In this document: piece after piece, positions 12,673 to 24,821 of the stretch | Numbering within the stretch: position 1 is the stretch's first letter | Layout of the letters: each line of letters begins with the position of its first letter | Assembly: GCA_014904985.1 (NCBI GenBank) | Contig: MU128912.1 | Coordinates: 219,368-283,367 of the forward strand | DNA: 64,000 nt | Direction: 5' to 3' | DNA from: Hydnum rufescens UP504 | Lineage: Eukaryota > Basidiomycota > Agaricomycetes > Cantharellales > Hydnaceae | Made by a program: the position numbers and the translations under genes | The notes under the pieces: generated by a model | What the model was told of the DNA's origin: nothing | The model's database searches: none | The model's input: the letters and a program-made list of their open reading frames with translations, nothing else

Positions 12673-13012
12673 GACCAGTGGTTTCGGGTTGAGATCAAAG
12701 CTGACGTAATCATTCCACCCTCCATCATTTACACAGCTCCTACTCAATCTCAATCTTTCACCGAGGGCATCCTCCCCTCCTCCGAATCAACCAACTTGTG
12801 CCCACCATAGGCAAGTTGATCTCTAAGTCTCTTGTCATTTGGGGTATTCGGAGGCCTAGCTACTGATCATGACCTTTGTGTTGGCGACCGTTTAGTTGCC
12901 TAGTTCCAAAAGTTTTTCACCTTCTCCCGCCACTTTAGAGCATTTTTAATCTCAGGCCCGTCCGGGTGTATTTAGCCTTGAACTATCCACACTTCAGCTT
13001 CAACGCTTGGCC
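12673..13012. promoter_or_regulatory. Divergent promoter region of NDUFS7 and PL14 lyase genes
   Basis: 340-bp gap between two divergent genes. It includes a GTATTTAGCC segment about 40 bp upstream of the lyase start. No gene is seen. Promoter function is inferred from position only. Confidence 0.5.
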
Positions 13013-14376
13013 ATGATTCGAGCACTGCTTGTACTCTTTCTTCCTGTCGTGATTGCTCAGAGTGTCTCGCCGGGAGCGATCGCATCCCAATATCAACTGG
13101 GCAGCTCTACCTCCTTGCCGTTCCCAACGGCCACGTTATCTGCAACGGCTGCATCTTCTTACTTGGGTACTTCTGGCTGGCAAATTACTAAGAATGGTAA
13201 GACTAAGCACACTCTAGCGCTCACATTCTGCCTTGCTTACGAAGGTATTCATAACGTAGGATCCATTTCTCAAAAGGATGATGTATCTTTCGCAAATGAC
13301 CCGTTTGCAACGTCAAATTCAGCACCTGTATTCACGGTCGACTATCCCACCGGAAGCTACAGCGAGGGCACGGGCGGGACAGAGTTCTCTACGTATTTTA
13401 ACAACAGTGGCACTCCTTTTGGCACAGTCCTCCTCTCCTATGAAGTTGCATTCGATACAAATTTCGATTGGGTCAAAGGTGGTAAACTCCCTGGTCTGCG
13501 AGGGGGCAGTCTGAGCGATTGTTCGGGAGGAGTGTACTCGTCTTCTTGCTTTAGTATGAGACTCATGTGGCGTGCCGAGGGTGCGGGAGAAGGTGAGGGT
13601 ATTCATACACCCTTGTTCCGATGATCATCAGATCGATGGCTCCCCTTATTTAGCGTACGCATATATGCCAGCCCCATTCTCTCTGTGCTCCAGGAGCAAC
13701 GTGCTGTGCAACCAGGAAGGATATGGTACAAGCCTTAGTCGTGGATCATTTTCTTTCGTTAGCGGAGCGTGAGGATGAAGTGTTGATTCAAGAACTAACT
13801 ACATGCTCAATGACCTGTGATATATATATAGATGGAACAATATCTCCCTTTTGGTACAGCTGAACAACCCCGTTAGAGCTTCCAATGGGCTCGTATACGT
13901 TTAGTAAGCAGCTCCATAAAGTTTAGGCTTCCCTTTGGTCAACCCTTCACAATCTCCGCAGCCACAACGGGGTCTTGGCGGTGCAATTTACTGGGCTTCA
14001 GATTCGCTTGGACAGCTCCGTGACTGGCTTCACCGGGCTGTTCTTTTCGTACGTCTTATTACCCTTACCTATCTTCCGCCCACTCACAGGGCCGACGTTC
14101 CTTTGTCCATCCAGAACATTCTTCGGAGGTCAGATTTATAGCTCTCCCTGTATTCATCCCCCTACTTACACCTTTTGCATGATATGCAGGGGGCGACGTG
14201 ACATACGCTACCCCACCGACCAACATACGTACTTCCGGAACATCCAAATGTGGGGCTCGACGGCCTTCTCGAGCAGTTCCTCCGCTGCATCTAGCATCCG
14301 AGCCGCGTCGTTCCGTGTGACGGCGACCCTTGCATTTATCGTGGCGAATGCCATGGTATTTATCTCTCTGTTATGA
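13013..14376 (+). CDS. Secreted polysaccharide lyase family 14 protein, probably GPI-anchored
   Basis: Predicted extracellular lyase acting on uronic-acid polysaccharides by beta-elimination (PL14, the family of alginate and glucuronan lyases). The start MIRALLVLFLPVVIAQ is a clean signal peptide. After removing introns (the first is 13198-13244), the fold hallmarks appear in order: FDWVKGGKLPGLRGG, a cysteine pair in CSGGVYSSSCFSMRLMWR, GAGEAYAYMPAP, WNNISLLVQLN, and TFFGG joined to a DVTYATPTDQHTYF block that carries the usual C-terminal beta strand. The last 50 residues are a Ser/Ala-rich linker plus a hydrophobic end (ATLAFIVANAMVFISLL), as expected of a GPI attachment signal. The substrate is unknown; it could be host plant or microbial polysaccharide, or the fungus's own glucuronan. 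Confidence 0.85.
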
Positions 14377-14598
14377 TTTCTTTCCATCTCTGTGAACAAT
14401 CTTTTCTTTACACCTCACCATGGAGGGACGGACAATAGTACTAATCATGGTCTATAGCATCGCTTCATAGAGTATTCACTCTGAGCCGTGATTGCAAGAT
14501 GTATTTTTTCTTTGGGACCTCGCTTTGTTTGAGAACACCTCCATCTCGCCAGCTCATAGATATATTCCTGTAGTTTAGTTCCAAGTGAACCTTCTTTT

Positions 14599-17500
14599 TC
14601 AAAAATTGCGCGCCCGCGCGGAATAATAGCACAGGAATCTAAGCCTCAAATCAATACTTTTAAGCCCTTCGCCCAGGCTGCATCTCGATCTCCTCCGTCG
14701 GAGGCTTGCAGATGGAACGGCAGGCATCATCACCCTTTCAGGGGCCGCCACGCTCCGTGCCCTCAGAGTACCCTCGTCACTCTGCGGCGAACCACGGTAA
14801 GGATCGCCAGATTCAGGGCCCGGGGCAGGGCGCCGAACACCGTTACCCTCTTCCATGCCGAAGATATTGCCCGCGTTACGGGGGAGAGAAGCCCCGCTTC
14901 GATCCAGGAAGTCGAAGTCCGTTCGTCCAAGGGTGACGGCTGCGTCGCTGCGGGGTAAGGGATTGGGGGTCTCCGTTCCTGCACCGGGCGAGCCTGCGAC
15001 CTCGTATGGGATAAGTGCGATCTGTTGAGGCGCCACGGCGGCATCGGGATCTCCTGAGGGCCCATAAATTTTGGAGGCAGCGAGCGCGTTTTTGAGCGCA
15101 CAGATCCATTTATTGCGACGTTGAGCTGTCCACGATGTGGTGAGTTCATTCCGATTGAACCTCAATATCAGTGAGAAGCAAAAACCTTTCAAGCCCCCTA
15201 TCTGCCAGTTCTGTAAGATGAATTTAGCTACGAGATGACGAGACATACTTAACGGCACTACAATTGAAACTCACAGATTTATACTTGATCTCTACTTTTA
15301 GGAGCATGCTTGTTTGATCGGGAAGGTCTACAAGTTAAGTCAGTGAGTTGGAATCGCGTAAGGGCGAATTAAACCTAACGGACCCAATACCAAGATGTCG
15401 AAGACAGGAAGGTAATCTCGACGTTCGACTTTTACGAAAGTGAGCATACGAGCTGTGTAGAAATTCTATCAGGATAAGAATGACACCAGGAAGTAAGGAG
15501 ATGCGTACATCGTAGATCTTCAATCTGTTCAAATGTTGTGCTATAGTGACAACTAAACTCTATCGGTTCCGACATTGGGCCCTAACCAACCGATGTTTGT
15601 TAATCACCCAAGAATCAAGGGGGAGCCCAAACATACAGATCGCCTGCGATTCATAATGTACTTGGTATTTAGAACGTTGCTAGGGCATTGCACATCGCAA
15701 CCCCTTGAGTCCACTAAAACCGTACTGAGAAGGCGGATTTCTTTGACAGTATAAGGAATTCCATCGATCTCAATATTATCACCAATGTCAAACGGATGCT
15801 TCATGAACAAGAATATAATACTGGACAGAACTACAGAGCAAGGTTAGTGAAACGAGGACGCAAACAAGGTATGCTCTTGCCTTCCTGAGCGGTGCCTCCA
15901 ATGAGCCAAGATAGACCAAGGACGAACGTGCCAGCGCCCGTAATTAATGATGACACCGACGCATCCTACCGCCGAACCCGATTAGCAACCTGATATGACT
16001 CTTTTACGGATACGTCGAACTCACCAGCATGATGGCAAAGATCAACAGTACAAGTAAAAAGTAAAGGCTCATGAGGATATCGTTGAGCCGTCGGGTTGCG
16101 CTATCCACATCCTTCATAGAAGCAGCCAACCCCTTCCTTTCATTGTGAATCTCGACTAATGCACCTTCAATCTCATCCTAAAGAGTATCGCAGGCGTGAG
16201 GGTTTGAGGATATCTTCTCGACAAATAACTGCATACCCGAGTAACATCGCCATTCTCGTCCTTGTCGAAGATTTCGAAAGCGGAGCTAGCCATTTCACGA
16301 GAAGGAAAGAACCGGCTAAAATCTCCCAAAATTAGCCTATCTGCGTCAGGCGATGCGAATGAATAAAATATGCGCCGAGCAAGCTAGAGAAATGTCCTTT
16401 CAGTGCTGTTTTTTCGTAAATGTATTCGAGCAAAGAAACTTGAACCATTCGACTTTTATGGGTACTTGCGAGAGCCGCAGAGACCATTGCAATGGGCGAA
16501 TTTGGTTGCAAGACCGAGCTTCCAGCAATTTCGCTTGCCATGTTTCCGAAAGCAGTTGTTGTTGTCTCGGCCGTCCGTTTTACCCCCTTGAGGGCGCTCT
16601 TGAGGAATCGGCCGGGATGCAGCGAGGATCCTCCCTGAGATGGATGAGGATTGTGAAGCGTATCCGATCGATTCATGTCGGTCGAGTTACGATATAAAAT
16701 TACCTAGTCCAGAGGAAATTAGGAAAACAACCCAAGAAATCTGTAACATCTAATGATCGTGATTTACCAAGCATTCCAAGATGCGCTTTTGTTCGGCAAT
16801 ACGGTCTATGAAACAGTGATTAATGCTTAAAAGCAAACTTGGTCCCTGATTGGGCCGCACCTGCGTAACTGCGTTCATGGAACCTGTAAGCGCTATATTT
16901 AACCAAGAGTCAAATATGAATGTGAGATCGCGACCACATTGGCTTTGTTGGCATTTGAACACGCACACAAGCTGGATGCAATACTTCTCGAAAAAGAGTA
17001 TAATCGAAGAGAGCATGATGCCGAAAGCAAGCCGCCCGACGGTGAAAAGTGAAGATTTGCTGGAAGGAAAACGATTGGCATCCGATGGGGTCAAACGACT
17101 GTAAATGACTAGAGCAAAAACAAGAACATGAGATTCGCCAACGTAATGAGCCGATCCGCTTACGAGGGTTGAAGGAGACCCAGATTGCAGTGGACCAGGC
17201 CACGAGAGCTACGGGTCTACAGTGAATGTTTAAGCTCAGATCCATGTATGCTTCGAACAATCGCCTAACCTCCGCATAGCTGTGAGCCAGTCGAAATACT
17301 TGCGTAAACTAAGAGCAGCTGCACCAAGCGTCGCCCGGAGCACGTGGGGGATCATCATAGCGAAAGCAAGAGCGGCCCACCAGCCCACCCAAATGACGGT
17401 GAACCACACAGACCACCAGAGGAGTCTCACGTGCCAAATGCCCGCATTCGGATAAGCCTAAAGTGGGATGAATTAAATTCCTCAACCGGTCTCGGTCGCT

Positions 17501-18158
17501 CTACCCATACCGTGAGAGATAGGATTCCTGGGATCCATACTAGATGGGAGTGAGATCTCGGCGAGACAACCAAGAAATTTCAGGATCTTGACGCACAAAG
17601 TATCAGAACAGGGATGATGAAGATAATCCAACGAGTGACAATTGAAGCGTTCAAAAGAAAGGCATATATTTTAACAACCTAGGGGGCACCAGGCGCTGAG
17701 GGACGAGAAACAGGGACAAATAATCCCCACATGCCTTGGTCTTCGGCAGGTCACCGTCCGCAAACTGGAAGTTGGCCTCACTGGACGGAGTCAAATTCAA
17801 GACTCAGTACGATAGGGAATGACATCTGACCTTGCGTTTCGAGAATCAAATTGTTCCCAGCTCTTTTGAATGCCCCAGCTTGAAAAGCGGCTATTGGGGG
17901 GTCGGCGGAGTGGAGCCTTGGAATTATTCTCGCTCAGTTTGTGGAAGCTCTGAGGTGCATATTTTGATTCGGGGGCCCTCTAGAATGGCTACCAGGGGTA
18001 GGAGCACCTCCTTGGATCAATGTTGGTGGATATGCCGGAGGGAACTGGTCAGGGTGTGGTGACAGAGGGGTATGCTCGCTGCTGTCATTTCTTTCGGTTG
18101 AAAAATTCTCGACGTCTATGGAGTGGTGGGGCTCATCCGACTGGGGACGGTGGGGCAT
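14599..18158 (-). CDS. EF-hand MscS-type mechanosensitive channel
   Basis: Fungal member of the MscS family, related to the S. pombe ER proteins Msy1/Msy2 that limit Ca2+ rise during osmotic shock. The Pro-rich cytosolic N-terminus starts [20 protein letters not shown]. Hydrophobic segments follow ([40 protein letters not shown]). A single EF-hand loop [12 protein letters not shown] near 16240 precedes the pore helix ([40 protein letters not shown]). The MscS beta domain is clear: [36 protein letters not shown] and [12 protein letters not shown] (about 15640-15810). The C-terminal cytosolic tail ([20 protein letters not shown], then Pro/Arg-rich) ends at 14599. At least eight introns are needed; not all are placed exactly. 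Only 92 bp separate its start from the divergent NAR1 gene. Confidence 0.88.
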
Positions 18159-18250
18159 GGTTAAGGTTCAAATTTGGTCCAATTGCTATGATTGACAACC
18201 GATGGCATTTCGGCAAACACCGGGTGTCTTGGCATCCATTTCAATTTACC

Positions 18251-20255
18251 ATGGCCTTCTCTGGCGCACTGACGTTGACAGACCTCAACGACTTCATCAC
18301 CCCGTCCCAGGCATGTATAAAACCCGTCGAGGAGGTCGTGTCAAAGACGCTGATCCGTGAGCCTGGTGCACCGGCGGTGAGACGATCGCTGAGCCATCTT
18401 CGGCGCTGACTGAATCTTCAAACAGACAGAGATCCAGATTGACTCATCTGGAGGATACTACGAAGTCTCCACCACTGGGCCAAGGGCGAGAACCAAGCTT
18501 GAGACGGCAGAGATCAGTCTTAATGACTGTTTAGCATGCAGGTACATAGGAAAGTCATCTCCAAATCGGAACGGGCCTGAACCATCCTCAGTGGCTGTAT
18601 CACATCAGCAGAATCCGTGCTCATCACCATGCAATCTCATGCAGAGGTTTATTCATTCTTAGAGAAGAACCCTTCTCCTCCATCTCCCGATTATTGTTTG
18701 CCTGTTGTCTCCATTGCTCCACAATCGCTAGCCTCACTCGCCGCATCCATATCCCCTCCCTCCGGGCCTTCCATACCTCTTCAACGGGTCCTGAATCGCG
18801 TAAGGGCATTCTGTTCCCAGGCTCTCCAAATTCATCATACATTCGATACGACGTTCGCTCGACATTTGGCCCTACTGGAGCACACTAAAGAGTTCCGAGA
18901 GCGGAGAACCGCGACAACCGATGGTGGCCTCAGGCTCCCGATGCTCGCTGGGGCATGCCCTGGCTGGGTTTGTTATGTGGAGAAAACTCACGGCGAGATG
19001 ATACCCTTTATGAGTCGCACAAAGAGCCCTCAACAAATCATGGGGATACTGGTCAAACAATGGATTGGGTCAAAGTGTCATCAAAGGTGGATGTCGATAT
19101 TTGAACCTGGGACACAAATCTTTGAATCACCCTATACTAAACTTGCCCTGTTTTATCAGGCCGGATAGGGTATACCATGTTACTGTCATGCCTTGTTACG
19201 ATAAAAAGCTTGAAGCCTCAAGAAAGGATTTCTACAACGAAGTATACGCCACTCGCGACGTAGACTGTGTCCTGACTACCGGCGAACTAGAGCTTATGAT
19301 GCGCGATAAAGGGTGGGATCTTCGAAATCCCGTGCCTGGAGAAGATGCCGAGCCCTCTCCGACCTCTTCCTCATTTTGGATTCCAGACCTCCTCCAACAT
19401 CTGGGATCCAGTTCCGGCTCGTATCTTCAGCATCTAATAGACGAACTCTCCTCGGAGATCCCCAATCCTTCCCTGTCATCACGCAGAATTCGGTCAGCCG
19501 ACTATGAAGAATACACTTTGACGAATGCGGACACTGGGGAAATCGTTTTCAAAGGAGCTAAATGCTTCGGCTTCCGGAATTTGCAAAATGTTGTACGCAA
19601 GGTGGGCAAAGAACAGGGCCTATCAGTTGGCCGAGGTGCAGCGGCAGGCAGGATGATTGGTGGTAGGAATAAATCCAGCGAGGGACCTTCCCTACGTGCA
19701 ATTGCACGTCGGAGGGCAGCTGGGGACACCACTCCTGGGACTGGGGCCCAGGAAGTTGCCAATGTTGAACGAGGATACGACTACGTGGAAGTGATGGCAT
19801 GCCCTGGAGGTTGTGTTAACGGGGGTGGGCAAATCAAACCACCCTCTCGGCACCTGACACCTCTCGTCGATGACGAGGGTTATACCCGAGATTGGGAAAC
19901 GAACGGGGTGCGACTGGATGGCCAAGGAAATTCTGCGATCCCTAGCACCGCACCCGTCCGATCAGGTGACGATGTGATGGGAGCAAGCGAACGATGGGGG
20001 GACAAAGAATGGGTGAAGAGAGTCGAAGCAGCCTACTGGAACGTGCTTCCAACACCACCACCCTCCCCACCATTATCTGTAGTGTACTCATCAATCACTG
20101 CGGAAGATCCTTCACCTATGGTGGTAGCTGACAAGTTGGCAACCAAAGTTTTGGAGGAAATTTGTGGAGGACAGGACGCTCAACGAACGGCACTACTTCG
20201 TACCCAGTATCGTGCAGTGGAGAGCGATGTAGTCGGATTAGCAGTCAAATGGTAG
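18251..20255 (+). CDS. NAR1: Cytosolic Fe-S cluster assembly factor NAR1 (iron-hydrogenase-like)
   Basis: Component of the cytosolic iron-sulfur protein assembly (CIA) machinery that passes clusters to the CIA targeting complex. Four exons (18251-18376, 18426-18541, 18592-19074, 19160-20255) join in frame to 606 residues. The N-terminal cluster site is formed by C in SQACIKP plus CLACSGC, the latter created across the intron at 18542-18591. The hydrogenase-like site cysteines are in [32 protein letters not shown] and [13 protein letters not shown]. The length is above yeast Nar1 because of a Ser/Gly-rich insert around residues 340-480, between the [10 protein letters not shown] and YDYVEVMAC blocks. 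The start [20 protein letters not shown] is typical of the family. This is an essential housekeeping gene in yeast. Confidence 0.95.
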
Positions 20256-20566
20256 ATTCTGTGCTTTTCGTTGTTCTTCGTGTGGTCTAGGCATCCCTGG
20301 TGCCAAATTTATGAGAACTGCTATCAAGCGTAAACATACGCCAGTCAAGTGCTGTGCCAGCATCGATTCTGAGAATACTGCACAAGCAGCGTCCCTCTGC
20401 AACACCAATGGTGGGTACGAAACAAAGGCATGTGTTCGTCATGGGCAAGTAGCAGCACCTCGTTCAGTCCTGGAAGGACACGATTAATCCTGCGCCACAT
20501 CAGCGCCATGGAGGCTCAGAAAGAATTTATTGCCCCTGACTCGGCAACTGCCATATCTCATACACT

Positions 20567-22005
20567 ATGGCTTCAGTCGAACCGACTACGAGGTCCCGGA
20601 CACTTCTCTTCCTTTCGTACCGCGATTCTTCTACAAGCCATTCACGGCGGCCACGAAGGCGGCCACGCTCAACGCTATACTCTGATTCTGACCTAGCCGA
20701 CGCCGACGAACGGCAGGGACTAATTGGGACCGACGATCTTGGTGGCCATGTAGCTATAGACATCGATCGTTTACCACCAAAGTGGTCGGTTATTCTCCCT
20801 TCCTTCTCCGGCTGGTGCATGACTTTCTTTCTGGCTCCAAAGGGTCGATATCTCAGAACAAGTCGAGGATATTTTGGCGGGGACCAAGAACAAAAGTGAT
20901 TGTTAATGGGTCACCGATTCCCTTCACTTTGGTTGACATTTTGATGGCGTAGTCGCCACCTTGGACAAGTTACACGCCAAACGTGTTCTTCCTGGGTTCA
21001 CCGATCGCTCTGCCGAGGAACGTGAAATAGAGCATATCAGTACCGAAATAACACGCGTCCGTCCCCATCCATCTCTGGACCGTTATGCAAGCCTCACTAT
21101 GCGGATTATAGGATTTCAGACAATGCCAGACACTGATACAACGCATACCTTCCTCTTCGACCACGCACGCTTTCCCACCCTCCACGAGCAGCCCCTCTAG
21201 AAATGAAGTGCTTGCCGCCAAAAACGTTCAACGCGCTCTTGCCGCAAAAGTTCAAGAATTAAGTGGGATATTTCGCAAAAAGCAGCGCGTGTATATGCAA
21301 AGTGAGTGTTGCCCGGCTGTCTTCTCTTTGTCTCTGTCATATTAAAAATGATACCATAGAACTACAGGGTCATGCTATTAAGAATCAGGATATTCTGATA
21401 GCATCGGGGGCGATGGCTCTGAAGGGTTCGGACGGGATGACGGATCTTGAAGAAGATATTCAAGCGGTGCGTCGATTGCAATGATTTTTCCTATACTCTT
21501 GGCCTTCATTATACCTCGTTAGTCACGGAATCAACTATCAGCCCAACAATCCCAACTAGACCCAGATTTAGAGACACGAAATCGAGAATTAACTGAAATA
21601 GCGAAGTCGATAGCATCGCTAGCAGAGCTCTTCAAGGACCTTTCAGCAATGGTCATCGACCAAGGGACCATTCTAGATAGTGTGGAATATAACGTCGAGC
21701 AGACCGCATTACATGTCCAAGAAGCAGTGAAGGAACTCGACATTGCAATCCAGTGAGTCCAAGACAGCCGCCTGCTATCAAGTTCAAACTGATCCAGATA
21801 CCCTCCGCGCAGCTACCAGAGAAACACGGGCCGTCGAAAATGTATCTTTCTCCTGGTGCTCATCATTGTGGCCCTCGTCCTCGTCCTCATCTTCAAGCCG
21901 CGTAGACATGGCGTAACTCCAGCCCCTCCACTTTCAACATCAGGGTCCCCCGAATTATCGTCGAAGTACCTTTCTCATGCAATGCGCACCCCAGTACAAG
22001 GCTAG
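20567..22005 (+). CDS. TLG2: t-SNARE Tlg2/syntaxin-16
   Basis: Qa-SNARE for endosome to trans-Golgi fusion. The N-terminus MASVEPTTRSRTLLFLSYRD carries the family RTLLFLSYRDS motif. Splicing at 20772-20860 and around 20895-20969 joins PPKW to VDISEQVEDILAGTKNK and then ATLDKLHAKRVLPGFTDRSA. Further exons give DFRQCQTLIQRI, the Habc helices (NVQRALAAKVQELSGIFRKK) and the Q-SNARE helix with EIAKSIASLAELFKDLSAMV, DQGTILDSVEYNVEQT and the following ALHVQEAVKELDIAI. The membrane anchor is CIFLLVLIIVALVLVLIF. A tail of about 35 residues follows the anchor and would face the lumen, as in some syntaxin-16 proteins. The central glutamine of the zero layer lies in the ...VIDQGTIL segment. Confidence 0.93.
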
Positions 22006-22486
22006 CATTCATGCCAGTGAACTGGTCCCTACTGTCCTGTTCCGCTTGTTTTGCCTTTGGGTGATTTGATACGAATGGAGAATCGGTGGTAGGATACTTT
22101 TTAACTAACTTAATACGATACATAGGCAAGGCATGGACTACTCGTCTCGCCTTATAATACCTGGAGTTATGCCGAGTAGGCATCGAACATAATGAAGGAT
22201 TAATGATCCATGATCCCCATTGCCGTCTACATACATTGAGACATCCTGAGATGGACTGGTCTCGAAGACTAGCTGCCAACTTTTCAAGACACCGGCGAAA
22301 TGTGATACACAGACAAGCGCTAGTTAGTGCCGGGTATCGCGACGAACCAACACCATACTGTAGCTCCAGAGAGGCAGAGCTCCATCTGCGCCGGGACTGT
22401 AATGCCAGATATTCATACAGATTAATCCAGGGGTTGTTACTTGTGCGTACATTCAACTGGACTAGCAGTTTCTCTTGGATCAGTAG
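22006..22486. other. Intergenic region between convergent genes
   Basis: The 3' flanks of TLG2 (+) and the FunK1 kinase (-). An open frame on the minus strand here lacks recognisable domains and I treat it as chance. Confidence 0.5.
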
Positions 22487-24821
22487 CTAGCTCGCACCGT
22501 CGCGTTTGCGTTTCTGACCACTTCCTTGACCCCCGCCCCCAATGGTCTGGGCAACAGCTCTATCCTCACTAGGCCAACCATCTTTCGATGTCGCTTCTCG
22601 AAGAGCGTCCACCAACCATCGAGACTTTGATAGAGCGGACATGGCTTTTTTGCGGCGGTGGACCACAAGAGTTTCCAGGAGCCTATTACCGGGAGAACGA
22701 TGGGTTTCTATTAGAGGTAGAACTTCATTGTAGGCTTCGATGTCCTCGGCCGAAGGTTCGAGCTGGTACCGGACAGCAAAAGTCTCCGAAAGATGGCGAA
22801 TAAGTGGGTTCAGGACAGGGCGATCCACAAATTGGACCGTGTTGGACGGTATATCAGAAACGAGGAAATCCCGTTTGCCCTTGCCACCTCGCACTGTCTC
22901 GTCTAACCAGCGTGATTCATCAAAAATGAGCAACAGATCAGACAGTTCAGAGGCCGAGAGGTTGTGCCGAGAGTAGCGTAAAAGAACCCAAAGCAACACC
23001 CACAATGCCGACTCTCGATCATCTGCCAGCTCGTGTCGACGGCTCGTGTTGAGCAATAGGGAGATTGAGATGAATTGCCAGGTGCCCTAAAAAATCCAAT
23101 CAGCCAGTAACAACACCTGAGAAAAAATGGATATATACCGTCCGTTTCATTCTCCGCGCGGCGGATACAGGGTCCGAATTATTCACCGATAGGTCCCAAT
23201 CAATGAGCATGCCCCTTCCGTCATCCTTAATAAGAATATTTCCGACACTGATGTCGCGATGCAATATATTCGCGCGTTCAAAAGCGTCCTGGTGCCCTGG
23301 ATCGCACCGCAAACTCAGGACCCTATGCAGTAGAGATTAAAGGGAACCCATAGCCAAACCTTCCATTGCGTCGGCAATAGCGTTGACAAGCTCCCGAGAA
23401 GACCTAAAGCTCGTTAAGGGACGCCCGACGTCTCCAAGCGCCATCCGGTAGTGTTGAAACTTCTCCACAGAACCAGAGGAATGATCTTGTGTCCTCGTAG
23501 TTTGACCAGCGACGTCATTACCACAGTAAAACGAAGCAATGTTTCGCACCCCCTTCTTGTGGAGTACGTCGTAAATGACCCCTTCCTTCTCGATCCCCGC
23601 TGCGTCGGGCCTCCAGTAGTCCTTGAGATATAATTGTTTCCCGTTACTCAAATCAATCCCACGCATGCCTCTTGTGGCACGCCCGAAGGGAGACTGTTGA
23701 ATAAACTGCGGACGGCGCACAAGTATTTCCTTGCTCTGGGCGCCCTCTTCGCGCGGTGGAACTGAGAGTACGAAAACCGGAAGATTAAGTGGGCCGGGGA
23801 GGGAATGGCCATGAACTTGCTGGTCCTTGGAGGCAGCCGAGGCTGAGGTGTCGTAACCACGCCCACTCTGGGGAAGACGCGCGTAGTTCCAAAAGAATTC
23901 AGCAAGGATATCAGATTCATCAACGTAATCGAAAGAATTTGTGATGATTGCCCCAGCTCTATCCCAGCGTATAAGACGTGCGTTACGCCCGCACACAAGC
24001 ACAGAAAACAGATGGACCCGAAACTGGGTCGTCATTATTGCGGCTGCATACGAGGCAAGCTGACCCCGTGTTGATTTCCCAGTCACAGTATCCGCTTCGA
24101 AGACGCCGTCATCACGGAACCCATCATGGTTTCGATCGGATTTCACCTCAATAAAAAATTCCATTCTTGCGAAGTTGGTTCGGTCCATTGGGTCGGTAGA
24201 GGTGTAGCCAAGAACCTCGTCCAAGAGCTTATACATGCAGATGTCCGCCGCGAAGAGGTGATCAGTCTCTGGATCAGTTTTGGACCCTGTGAGGGCGAGT
24301 TTAAATGCGGGGCCAACACATTCACCGGCCGTCTTAGCCTAGATGAAGAAGCGTCGGTGAATCTACGGGTCACCATTTTGCAGGGCGCGTCTACTTACTA
24401 TCGAAGTCGCAATCTCAACCTCAGACTTTATAGGCCGGCCCTCTATTTCAGATCTCTGAGATTGACCTTCCTCTTTGGAAGCATTCCTAGGTGGGCCCAA
24501 AAACGCAAAAGAAGGGGACGGAAAGCCGCTCGAAGGTACGTTTAAAAATTTCTCCAAGAAGTCCTTTGGTGGCATGGGCCCAACAAACATTCCAGTGCTT
24601 TCTCCAGCAAGCGTCTCGAATCTTCCGTCTCGTTCGACTTTGGCACTTGAGTAAGGTGCCGATCCAGACACTTTCTTAGAGAGAGGTGTGCTCTTTGGAT
24701 TTGCGACTAGAACCGGAGGGGGGGTTTGAGGACGTTCACGTTGGACTCCTTGGTTCCCTCGAGATTCCTGATCAACCATGCCCTTCTGGATCGAGGCATC
24801 GGTTGCAGTAGCTGGAGGCAT
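22487..24821 (-). CDS. FunK1-type fungal protein kinase
   Basis: Member of the fungal-specific FunK1 kinase family that is expanded in mushroom-forming fungi. The N-terminal region has MPPATATDASIQKGMVDQES and a Pro-rich linker, then the FunK1 N-lobe blocks FFIEVKSDRNHDG, GQLASYAAAIMTTQFRVHLF and RLIRWDRAGAIITNSFDYVD. The ATP-lobe lysine is probably in QLYLKDYWRPD. Joining across an intron at about 23300-23365 gives the catalytic loop NILHRDISVGNILI, with HRD intact, and the metal site LIDWDLS, where DWD takes the place of DFG as is common in this family. The C-lobe has DDRESALWVLLWVLLRYSRH. The C-terminus ends in a basic Gly-rich stretch GQKRKRDGAS. Catalytic residues look complete, so it is probably active; substrates are unknown. 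Confidence 0.88.
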
